From: Acidimicrobiia bacterium
Lineage (GTDB): Bacteria > Acidobacteriota > Terriglobia > Bryobacterales > Bryobacteraceae
Assembly (NCBI GenBank): GCA_016871315.1
Contig: VFZE01000008.1
Span: 62,001-126,000, forward strand
Length of the DNA stretch: 64,000 bases
Direction of reading: 5' to 3'
Positions 16,649-24,172 of this stretch are shown here, in pieces (within the stretch, counting starts at the first letter, position 1; each line of letters starts with the position of its first letter). The notes beneath the pieces are model-generated. The model did no database searches. It was not told the origin of the DNA and was given only the letters and a program-made list of their open reading frames with translations. Both the position numbers and the translations under genes were made by a program.

Positions 16649-18064
16649 ATGAAGCTGACATTTTGGGGCGCCGTCCGCACCGTCACCGGGTCCATGCATG
16701 AGCTCACGGCAAATGGAAAGCGCTATCTGCTCGACTGCGGCATGTTCCAGGGCCGCCGCCAGGAGGCCTTCGAGCGCAACCGCAACCTGCCGTGGTCCGC
16801 GCGCAATGTGGACGCGGTCCTGCTCAGCCACGCCCACATCGACCATTCCGGCAACCTGCCCTCTCTCGCCAAGGGCGGCTTCGCGGGCCCCGTCCATGCC
16901 ACCTCCGCCACCGCCGATCTCTGCGCCGCCATGCTGCCGGACTCCGCCCACATCCAGGAACGCGACGTCGAGTTCGTGAAGAAGCGCCGCGCGCGGCGCC
17001 GGCGAATCCTCGAACAGGACAACAACAACCACATCGAGCCGCTCTACACGCAGCAGGACGTCGAGAACATCCTGCCGCTGTTTCAGCACGCCGCCTATGG
17101 CGAGCAGAAGCCTCTCGCCGATGAGCTCACCTTTGAGATGCATGACGCCGGCCACCTGCTCGGCTCCGCCTCCATCCACCTCCGCTACAAACACCACGGC
17201 AAAAACCTCCGCCTCACCTTCTCCGGCGACGTCGGCCGTTGCTGCCTCCCCATCCTGCGCGACCCCCAGCCCATGCCCGCGTCCGATTACCTCATTCTCG
17301 AAAGCACCTACGGCAACAGGCTTCACAAACAGGATGAGCTTGTCATCGGCAAACTTGCCGAGGTCGTCAATCGCACCGCCGCCCGCGGCGGCCGCGTCAT
17401 CGTACCTGCCTTTGCCGTCGGCAGAACCCAGCAACTCGTCCTCATGCTCCACCAGCTTTGTGAGCGCGAGGCCATTCCCAACATCCCCATCTTCGTCGAC
17501 AGTCCGCTCGCCGTGAACGCCACCGAAGTCTACCGCCGTCATCCCGAATGTTATGACGAGGAGACCTGCCAGTTTGTCAACGATGGCAAGGACCCGTTCG
17601 GCTTCAAGCGCCTCCGCTACATTCGCGATGTCGGCGACTCCAAGGCGCTCAACGACCTTCACGGTCCCTTCATCGTCATCTCCGCTTCCGGCATGTGCGA
17701 AGCCGGCCGCATCCTCCACCACCTCCGGAACAACATCGAGGACCGCCGCAGCACCGTCCTCATCGTCGGCTTCCAGGCCGAACACACTTTAGGCCGCCGC
17801 ATCGTCGAAAAGCGCCCCGAAGTGCCCATCTTCGGTGACCCCATGCGGCTCCGCGCCGAAGTCGTCGTCATCAACGAACTCAGCGGACACGCCGACCAGC
17901 GCGAATTATTGGACTGGATCAGGCCCAACGCGAATTCCTTGAAGGGCGTTTTCCTCGTACATGGAGAGGTGACGCAATGTGAACCTCTGGCGGCCCTCAT
18001 CCGGGAAACCTATGGCGTCGATGTCCACATTCCCAGCCGCGGCCAGAGCTTTGCGCTAGAATGA
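16649..18064 (+). CDS. Beta-CASP metallo-beta-lactamase nuclease (CPSF/RNase J-like)
   Basis: A 471-residue predicted zinc-dependent RNA nuclease. The MBL core motifs are LSHAHIDHSGNLP, SAHIQERDVEF, DAGHLLGSASI and FSGDVGR. The beta-CASP part has VPAFAVGRTQQ with FVDSPLA, the ISASGMCEAGRILHHL motif, GFQAEHTLGR and the final LSGHADQREL. These are the hallmarks of CPSF73-like bacterial proteins such as TTHA0252. The start at 16649 gives the usual MKLTFWGAVRTVTGS beginning; the frame is open upstream to 16547, but that part overlaps the remnant on the other strand and is not conserved in character. Confidence 0.92.
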   Translation: MKLTFWGAVRTVTGSMHELTANGKRYLLDCGMFQGRRQEAFERNRNLPWSARNVDAVLLSHAHIDHSGNLPSLAKGGFAGPVHATSATADLCAAMLPDSAHIQERDVEFVKKRRARRRRILEQDNNNHIEPLYTQQDVENILPLFQHAAYGEQKPLADELTFEMHDAGHLLGSASIHLRYKHHGKNLRLTFSGDVGRCCLPILRDPQPMPASDYLILESTYGNRLHKQDELVIGKLAEVVNRTAARGGRVIVPAFAVGRTQQLVLMLHQLCEREAIPNIPIFVDSPLAVNATEVYRRHPECYDEETCQFVNDGKDPFGFKRLRYIRDVGDSKALNDLHGPFIVISASGMCEAGRILHHLRNNIEDRRSTVLIVGFQAEHTLGRRIVEKRPEVPIFGDPMRLRAEVVVINELSGHADQRELLDWIRPNANSLKGVFLVHGEVTQCEPLAALIRETYGVDVHIPSRGQSFALE

Positions 18065-18080
18065 GCCGCTGGGATCCCCG

Positions 18081-19397
18081 ATGAGCACAATTTCGATCGG
18101 TGAGCCGGAGCGCAAGCCCGATCTGTTGGACCGCTTCCTTTCCCTCTTCTCCGAGGTCCGTCCCTCCGAAGGGCTGACCGCGATTCTCCTCGCCGCCAAC
18201 GTCTTCCTGCTCCTGGCCACCTACTACGCCTTGAAGACCATCCGCGACGCCCTCATCCTCGACGTCAAGGGCGGCGCGGAGGTCAAGAGCTACTCCGCCG
18301 CCGGGCTCGCCCTGCTGTTCCTCATCATCGTCCCGATGTACAGCGCCTTCGCCTCCCGCGTGGATCGCGTCAAGCTGGTCGGTGGAGTCACTCTCTTCTT
18401 CATCTCCAACCTGTTCGTCTTCTACCTGCTCGGCATGACGGGAATGCGCATTGGCATCCCCTATTTCTTCTGGGTCGGCATATTCAACATGCTCATCGTT
18501 GCCCAGTTCTGGGGATTCGCCAACGATATCTACTCCGAGGAGCAGGGCAAACGCCTTTTCCCCATCGTCGGCGTCGGCGCCTCGCTCGGCGCCTGGATCG
18601 GCTCGCTCACCACCAAGCAGGTCTACCGCGAAATGGGGCCCTACAACCTCATGCTTGCCTCCGCCGCCGGCCTCGCCATCTGCATTGTGCTGACCCTCAT
18701 CGTCCACCGCCGCCAGACCCCAGAGGCCAGATCCCTCGATAAGAAGCCCCAGGAGCCCATGGAGAAAAGCGGCGCCTTTCAACTCCTCTTCCAAAACCGC
18801 TACCTCCTGCTGATCGCCTTCCTCGTCTTTCTCCTCAACTGCGTCAACACCACCGGCGGTTACATCCTCGACAAGTTCATCGAACTCGAAGCACAAAAAC
18901 TCCCCCAGGCTGAGCGTGGCCCCTTCATCGGCGAATTCGTAGGAGGCTTTTTCGGCTACGTCAACCTCCTCGGCTTCCTCATTCAGACATTCCTCGTTTC
19001 CCGCCTGTTCAAATGGATCGGCGTCCGCGGCGCTCTTTTCATCCTGCCCTTCATCGCCCTCGGCGGTTACGGCATCCTCGCCTTCTTCCCCGTTCTGACC
19101 ATTGTGCTGGTGGCCAAAGTCCTCGAAAACAGTACGGACTATTCGCTGAACAATACCGTCCGCCACGCCCTCTATCTGCCCACCAGCCGCGACGCCAAGT
19201 ACAAGGCAAAAGCCGCCACCGACACCTTCTTTGTCCGCGCCGGCGATATGACGCAAGCCGCCATTGTCTTCGGCGGCGTCCAGCTCGGCTTCGGTGTCAG
19301 CCAGTTCGCCGCGGTGAACTTGGTCATGGTGGGAATCTGGCTTGCCATTGCCGCGGCCATTTACCGGCATCACAAGCGTATCGCCACGCAGGCCTGA
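18081..19397 (+). CDS. Npt1/Npt2-family (ATP/ADP-translocase-like) membrane transporter
   Basis: A 438-residue inner membrane protein with about twelve hydrophobic segments. The beginning resembles the nucleotide transporter family of obligate intracellular bacteria and plastids: SEGLTAILLAANVFLLLATYYALKTIRDALIL. The segment FYLLGMTGMRIGIPYFFWVGIFNMLIV also fits. Free-living Acidobacteria and Bacteroidetes carry distant members whose substrates are untested, so import of ATP should not be assumed. It begins 16 bases after the nuclease gene. Its stop is one base from the stop of the convergent remnant. Confidence 0.78.
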   Translation: MSTISIGEPERKPDLLDRFLSLFSEVRPSEGLTAILLAANVFLLLATYYALKTIRDALILDVKGGAEVKSYSAAGLALLFLIIVPMYSAFASRVDRVKLVGGVTLFFISNLFVFYLLGMTGMRIGIPYFFWVGIFNMLIVAQFWGFANDIYSEEQGKRLFPIVGVGASLGAWIGSLTTKQVYREMGPYNLMLASAAGLAICIVLTLIVHRRQTPEARSLDKKPQEPMEKSGAFQLLFQNRYLLLIAFLVFLLNCVNTTGGYILDKFIELEAQKLPQAERGPFIGEFVGGFFGYVNLLGFLIQTFLVSRLFKWIGVRGALFILPFIALGGYGILAFFPVLTIVLVAKVLENSTDYSLNNTVRHALYLPTSRDAKYKAKAATDTFFVRAGDMTQAAIVFGGVQLGFGVSQFAAVNLVMVGIWLAIAAAIYRHHKRIATQA

Positions 19398-19398
19398 A

Positions 19399-19785
19399 TC
19401 AGTTGGCCTTGGAGTGGTAGCTGGACTGGTGCCGCAAATCGCTTAACCGCGTCGTCATCTCGCTCGACATGTTCTTCACCAGCATCACCCGCGCGTCGAA
19501 CTTCATCGCTTGCCGCGTCATCGCCCACAACCCTTCGCCTATCCTCGTCGGTTCCAGCTCAAACCGCGTCCCCTTCTCGATCTTCGCCACCAGTCCCCAT
19601 CCAATCGACACCGTGTCGAACGCCACTCCTTCCGCCCGCCGGATCTCCCGCTCCGCCTTGTCCAGCCAGATCCGTCCCCGGACCTTCTCAAACAGCCTCG
19701 CCCGGCTGCCTTTCGCCTTATAGCCCGGCCGCGGCTGCAGATCCCTGCCGCTCTTTCTCCGCCAGCGGCTTGCCGTCCCTTTCAT
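19399..19785 (-). pseudogene. C-terminal remnant of a secreted Acidobacteria protein
   Basis: A 128-codon frame without a signal peptide. From about residue 14, RDLQPRPGYKAKG...EKVRGRIWLDKAEREIRRAEG through LEPTRIGEGLWAMTRQAM resembles the last 110 residues of a family of exported proteins of roughly 250 residues that I recall from Acidobacteria (outer-membrane-lipoprotein-sorting-like fold). Their signal peptide and first half are absent, and the first dozen residues here (MKGTASRWRRKSG) are basic and unlike an export signal. The simplest reading is a 5'-truncated gene; a genuine short cytoplasmic protein is possible. Confidence 0.5.
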
Positions 19786-19800
19786 CGCTTTTTGGTTCCT

Positions 19801-20022
19801 TCACTGTTTCTTCTTCTCCAGGTTCCACAGCTGCCGGGACAGCGCCCGCCCGCAAAACGGACAGTAGTTGATCCCCACGTAGCTCGGCCGCTCCTCACCG
19901 AACACCAAGAAGTACTCGGTATCGATCTCGGTCAGGATTCTGCCGTCCCGCAGGGCTGTCATCGGAGCCACCCGCGCCAGTTCGCGGTCCACCATCCCGG
20001 ACAGTTCGCTGCAACAAAACAT
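19801..20022 (-). CDS. Small zinc-ribbon-like protein
   Basis: A 73-residue protein with an FCCSE start and a C-terminal YCPFCGRALS motif. Together these four cysteines could bind zinc, although only the CPFC pair is a standard ribbon knuckle. The middle (GRILTEIDTEYFLVFGEERPSYVGINYCPFCG) resembles small uncharacterised Acidobacteria proteins. No function can be given. It lies directly upstream of the truncated gene on the same strand and diverges from the MoxR operon across about 135 bases. Confidence 0.55.
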   Translation of the reverse strand: MFCCSELSGMVDRELARVAPMTALRDGRILTEIDTEYFLVFGEERPSYVGINYCPFCGRALSRQLWNLEKKKQ

Positions 20023-20156
20023 GACTACCTCGTGCGCGTCCTGGACGCCCGATTCGGGTTATTTCTCGGGTGCCGGTTGCCTTTTTTCTTCTTCATGCGT
20101 CTGTATCAGTATGCGATGTTGCGTGTGCTATCGTAAAGGCAGTTAGGGGCTACCTG

Positions 20157-20960
20157 ATGAGGCTCCGTGTATACATTCCGCTCCTTTTGATTGCTTCTAC
20201 CCTCGGGAGCGCGATGTTCGCCTTTCAGCGGGGCTTCCGCTCCTTTCTCGAGGAAGAGGACAATCCCGCCCCTTTCCCCGTCGACGGTCTCGAGAAAACC
20301 GAATTCGTTTTCGCCCGCCTCCGCTACCCCATGATGCGCAACGGCTACTTCGGCCGCGCAGGCGGTAGCTGGGCCACCGATTACCCCAAGGCCGACCGCC
20401 AGTTCGTCCAGGGAGTCCGCCGCCTCACCCGCATTCATACCCGCTCCACAGAGCAGGTTGTCGATCTGGACAGCGATGAAATATTCAACTGGCCCTGGAT
20501 TTACTCCACCGAAGTCGGCCGTTGGGATCTCAATGACCGCCAGGTCAAGCGCCTTCGCGAATACCTCCTCAAAGGCGGCTTCATGATGACCGACGACTTC
20601 CACGGCACTTTTGAATGGGACGTTTTTATCGCCAGCATGCAGCGCGTTTTTCCCGATCGTCCGATGGTCGAACTGGATAACAAAGAAGCCGTTTTTCACG
20701 TCCTTTATGACCTGGATGAGCGCTTCCAGGTGCCGGGCATCCAAATGTTCTTTACCGGAAATATTTATGAAAATGATGGGATCGAGGCTCGCTGGCGCGG
20801 CATCCACGACGAGAAGGGACGTCTCATGGTCGCCATCTGTCACAACATGGATCTCGGCGACGCCTGGGAGTGGGCTGATCATCCCCGCTACCCGGAAAAA
20901 TATGCCTCGTTGGCCTATCGTGTCGGAGTGAACTACATCATCTATGCCATGACCCATTGA
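20157..20960 (+). CDS. DUF4159 protein, first gene of the MoxR operon
   Basis: A 267-residue protein with an N-terminal membrane anchor or signal (RVYIPLLLIASTLGSAMF). The body begins EFVFARLRYP. It contains DLNDRQVKRLREYLLKGGFMMTDDFHGTFEWD and ends GVNYIIYAMTH, all typical of DUF4159, a family almost always found beside MoxR, DUF58 and vWA genes. The fold is thought to resemble a glutamine-amidotransferase-like Rossmann domain without catalytic residues. The ATG at 20157 has AGGGG about 6 bases upstream; the frame is open to 20070, but that part lacks a usual start context. Confidence 0.85.
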   Translation: MRLRVYIPLLLIASTLGSAMFAFQRGFRSFLEEEDNPAPFPVDGLEKTEFVFARLRYPMMRNGYFGRAGGSWATDYPKADRQFVQGVRRLTRIHTRSTEQVVDLDSDEIFNWPWIYSTEVGRWDLNDRQVKRLREYLLKGGFMMTDDFHGTFEWDVFIASMQRVFPDRPMVELDNKEAVFHVLYDLDERFQVPGIQMFFTGNIYENDGIEARWRGIHDEKGRLMVAICHNMDLGDAWEWADHPRYPEKYASLAYRVGVNYIIYAMTH

Positions 20961-20993
20961 TCCGCTGCTTGTGTTTGAATCGCTCTCGAAATA

Positions 20994-23252
20994 ATGTTTG
21001 AACTTCTCTTCCAGCATTCGCCATCCGTTTTCGCCAAGGGCGAGTTTGTGCTGCTCGGCTCGATGCCCGTCTGGGTGATGGTGCTGCTTGGTCTTCTCAT
21101 CGCCGGCGGTTTGGGCTGGGCCATTCGCGCCCGTCTCGCCAAGGCTCCCTCCGGCGTCAGCGGCGTTCGCCCTGTTATCCTCTGGGCGCTTCAATCCACT
21201 GTCGTCGCCGTCGTACTGCTGCTGCTGTGGAACCCCGCCATGATGGTCTCTGAGCTCAAGCCGCAGCAGAATATCGTCGCCGTTCTGGTCGACGATTCCC
21301 GCAGCATGTCGCTGACCGACGACGGCAAGACCCTGCGCGATCGCGCCGTCGCGGTGCTCGAATCCGGCCTCCTGGCCGGGCTTGAGAAGAAATTCCAGAT
21401 CCGCCTCTACCGCGCCGCCGACACCCTCCAACGCATCGCTTCCCCTCAGGAGCTCACTGCCGCTCGCCCCGCCACCCGGTTGGGCGATTCCCTCAAACAG
21501 GTCGCTTCCGAATCGGCCGGCCTGCCCATCGGCGCCGTCATGCTGCTCTCCGACGGCTCCGATAATTCCGGCGGCATTGACCTGGACACCATCGCCGAGC
21601 TCCGCAACCGCCGCCTCCCCGTCCACACCATCGGCTTCGGTAAACTCAAGCCCGGCCGCGACCTGGAGATCTCCGACGTTCAGCTGGCGCCACGCGCCAT
21701 GGCCGATTCCCGCCTCGCCGCTCAGGTCACTTTTTTTCAGCACGGCTATGCCGGTCAAAAAGCCAAGCTCTCCCTAAGGGAGTCCGGCAAGGTGCTGGCC
21801 TCCCAAAATGTCACTCTCGCCCCCGATGGCCGCATGCAAACCGAGACCATGCTGTTCAACGCCGGCACCGCTGCCGCCAAGTCGTTGCACTTCTCCCTCG
21901 AGCCGCTCTCCGGCGAAGAGAACCAGTTCAACAACTCCACCACGCGGCTGCTCAACGTCGAAGCAGGCAAGCGGCGCATCCTTTATGTCGAAGGCGAACC
22001 GCGCTGGGAGTTCAAGTTCATCCGCAGAGCCCACCAGGATGACCGCTCCATTCAACTGGTCACCATGCTGCGCACCACCCAGAACAAGATCTACCGCCAG
22101 GACATCGACAATCCCGCGGAACTCGCCGAAGGCTTCCCGGGCCGCGTCGAAGAGCTGTTCGGCTATCACGCCCTCATCATTGGCTCGGTCGAACTCGGCT
22201 ACTTCACTTCCGCCCAGCAGGAGCTCATCCGGCAGTTTGTCGATCGCCGCGGCGGCGGCCTGCTCTTGCTCGCCGGCCGCGCTGCCCTTTCCGAAGGCGG
22301 CTGGGCCAAATCCTCGCTCGCGGAACTCCTCCCCGTCTCCCTCCCCGACCGCAAAGCCACTTTTCACCGCGAGCCGGCCACCGCTTCCCTTACACCCGCC
22401 GGCGCCGAAAGTCTCATTTGCCGCTTGGTGGAGGATCCGGCACGCAACGCCGAGCGTTGGAAAAAGATGCCGCACTTGATGGACTTCCAGGAAATCGGCG
22501 AACCCAAACCCGGCGCCGCCGTCTTAATGGACATGACCGCCGGGCAGCGCAAGCTTCCCCTGCTCGTCACCCAGAACTACGGCCGCGGCCGCTCCGCGGT
22601 AATGGCCAGCTCCGGCACCTGGCGCTGGCAGATGAGCCAGCCGTTGGAAGATCAAACCCACGAGATGTTCTGGCAGCAGCTCCTGCGCTGGCTCGCTTCC
22701 GACACGCCCGGCCGCGTCGTCGCCTCCACCCCGCGCCAGATGCTGTTTGACGACGGGCGTCTCGCCCTCACCGCAGAACTCCGCGACAAGAACTACCTGC
22801 CCGCTTCCGACGCCCGCGTGGAGGCGCGCATTCTCGGCCCGGAAGGGCTCGCCGCACAGGTCGAACTGACCCCCGACGCCTCCAATCCCGGTCTCTTCCA
22901 CGCCGACTGGGCCGCCGAAAAGCCCGGTTCCTATCTCGCCGAGATCCTTGCCAAGCGCGGCGACGAGGAAGTCGGCCGCGACGTGCTCACCTTCCAGCGG
23001 CAAGACGGCGTCGCCGAAAATTTCCGTACCGGTCAGAACAGGGAGCTGCTCGAAAAACTCGCCGCACAAACCGGCGGACGCTACTGGCAGATGGAAGAGC
23101 TCAACAAGCTGCCCGGCGAGATCGCCTATTCCGAAGCGGGCATTACCGTGCGGCAGGCCAAGCCGCTGTGGAGCATGCCCGCCATTTTCCTGTTCATTCT
23201 GCTGGTCAAAGCCGTCGAGTGGATTCTGAGGAGGAGGTGGGGAGTAGTATGA
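20994..23252 (+). CDS. vWA / glutamine-amidotransferase-like membrane protein of the MoxR operon
   Basis: A 752-residue inner membrane protein with helices at about residues 18-40 and 60-80 and a last one near 730. Residues about 95-220 form a von Willebrand A-type domain: VLVDDSRSMS is a MIDAS-like D-x-S-x-S and MLLSDGSDNSGG the second acidic loop. Residues about 325-500 look like the class I amidotransferase-like domain (ILYVEGEPRWEFKFIRRA, then GGGLLLLAGRAAL) seen in these operons, lacking an obvious catalytic Cys. An Ig-like region follows. The protein probably faces the periplasm and works with the MoxR/DUF58 products. The next gene overlaps it by ATGA. Confidence 0.82.
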   Translation: MFELLFQHSPSVFAKGEFVLLGSMPVWVMVLLGLLIAGGLGWAIRARLAKAPSGVSGVRPVILWALQSTVVAVVLLLLWNPAMMVSELKPQQNIVAVLVDDSRSMSLTDDGKTLRDRAVAVLESGLLAGLEKKFQIRLYRAADTLQRIASPQELTAARPATRLGDSLKQVASESAGLPIGAVMLLSDGSDNSGGIDLDTIAELRNRRLPVHTIGFGKLKPGRDLEISDVQLAPRAMADSRLAAQVTFFQHGYAGQKAKLSLRESGKVLASQNVTLAPDGRMQTETMLFNAGTAAAKSLHFSLEPLSGEENQFNNSTTRLLNVEAGKRRILYVEGEPRWEFKFIRRAHQDDRSIQLVTMLRTTQNKIYRQDIDNPAELAEGFPGRVEELFGYHALIIGSVELGYFTSAQQELIRQFVDRRGGGLLLLAGRAALSEGGWAKSSLAELLPVSLPDRKATFHREPATASLTPAGAESLICRLVEDPARNAERWKKMPHLMDFQEIGEPKPGAAVLMDMTAGQRKLPLLVTQNYGRGRSAVMASSGTWRWQMSQPLEDQTHEMFWQQLLRWLASDTPGRVVASTPRQMLFDDGRLALTAELRDKNYLPASDARVEARILGPEGLAAQVELTPDASNPGLFHADWAAEKPGSYLAEILAKRGDEEVGRDVLTFQRQDGVAENFRTGQNRELLEKLAAQTGGRYWQMEELNKLPGEIAYSEAGITVRQAKPLWSMPAIFLFILLVKAVEWILRRRWGVV

Positions 23253-24172
23253 AAATCTTTCTCGCGATGGCTCTCTTCGCCTTATGCCTGCCCGCAACCG
23301 TTCACTATCTCACCGTTTCCGGCCTCGGCGGTGAGCCCGATTATGAGCTACGCTTCACCGCCCTCGCAGCCGATCTCGACAAGCTCCTCAAAGCCTCCCC
23401 CGGCGAGGTGGCCGTCCACACCCTCTCCGGCAAACAAGCCACCAAGGCCCAACTCACCTCGATCATGGCCCTCATCGCCGGCGCCGCTAAGAATGACGAT
23501 TCCCTCGTTGTCCTCCTCATCGGCCATGGCAGCTTTGACGGCCACGACTACAAGTTCAATCTTGTCGGCCCCGATATCTCGGCCGTGGAACTGGCCGCCC
23601 TGTGCGACCGTGTCTCCGCTTCCCGCCAGCTCGTCGTCAACATGACCAGCTCCTCTGGAGCCGCCATTCCCGCTCTTCAGAAAAAAGGCCGCGCCGTCAT
23701 CACCGCCACCAAGAGCGGCACCGAAAAGAACGCCACCGTTTTCGCCCGCTATTGGGTGGATGCACTCCGCGACCCTGCCGCCGACACCGACAAAAACGAC
23801 GTCATTTCGGCCCTGGAAGCCTTCCACTTCGCCGTCAAAAAAACCACCGGCTTCTACGAAACCCAGAAGCGTATTGCCACCGAACACGCCATGCTCGAAG
23901 ATGTCGGCGATGGCGACGCCGTTCGCGACCCTTCTCCTCAAAACGGCCAGGGCCTCCTCGCCGGCGCCTTCCCGGTCCTCCGCCTCGGCGCTTCCCATCA
24001 AGCGGTCCTCGATCCCGCCAAGCAAAAGCTGCTTGCCCGAAAGGAACAAATCGAACAGGGCATTGATAAGTTGAAATACGAGAAAGCCGCCATGCCGCTT
24101 GAGGAATATCGCAAACAGTTGACCACCCTGCTGCTCGAGCTGGCGCGCATTCAGGAGGAACTCGACAAGTGA
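23249..24172 (+). CDS. Secreted caspase/C13-fold protein with Ser at the nucleophile position
   Basis: A 307-residue exported protein (signal FLAMALFALCLPA). The segment LVVLLIGHGSFDG places a His (residue 93) like the catalytic His of the caspase/legumain clan. Where that clan has its Cys (A-C-H-S-G), this protein reads NMTSSSG (residues 131-137), with Ser134 at the Cys position. VITATKSGTEKN and the acidic DTDKNDVISALEAF follow as in C13-like bacterial proteins. The last 45 residues form a charged helix. It may be a serine variant or a dead protease. The start ATG overlaps the preceding TGA and the next GTG overlaps its TGA, so three genes are translationally coupled. Confidence 0.75.
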   Translation: MKIFLAMALFALCLPATVHYLTVSGLGGEPDYELRFTALAADLDKLLKASPGEVAVHTLSGKQATKAQLTSIMALIAGAAKNDDSLVVLLIGHGSFDGHDYKFNLVGPDISAVELAALCDRVSASRQLVVNMTSSSGAAIPALQKKGRAVITATKSGTEKNATVFARYWVDALRDPAADTDKNDVISALEAFHFAVKKTTGFYETQKRIATEHAMLEDVGDGDAVRDPSPQNGQGLLAGAFPVLRLGASHQAVLDPAKQKLLARKEQIEQGIDKLKYEKAAMPLEEYRKQLTTLLLELARIQEELDK

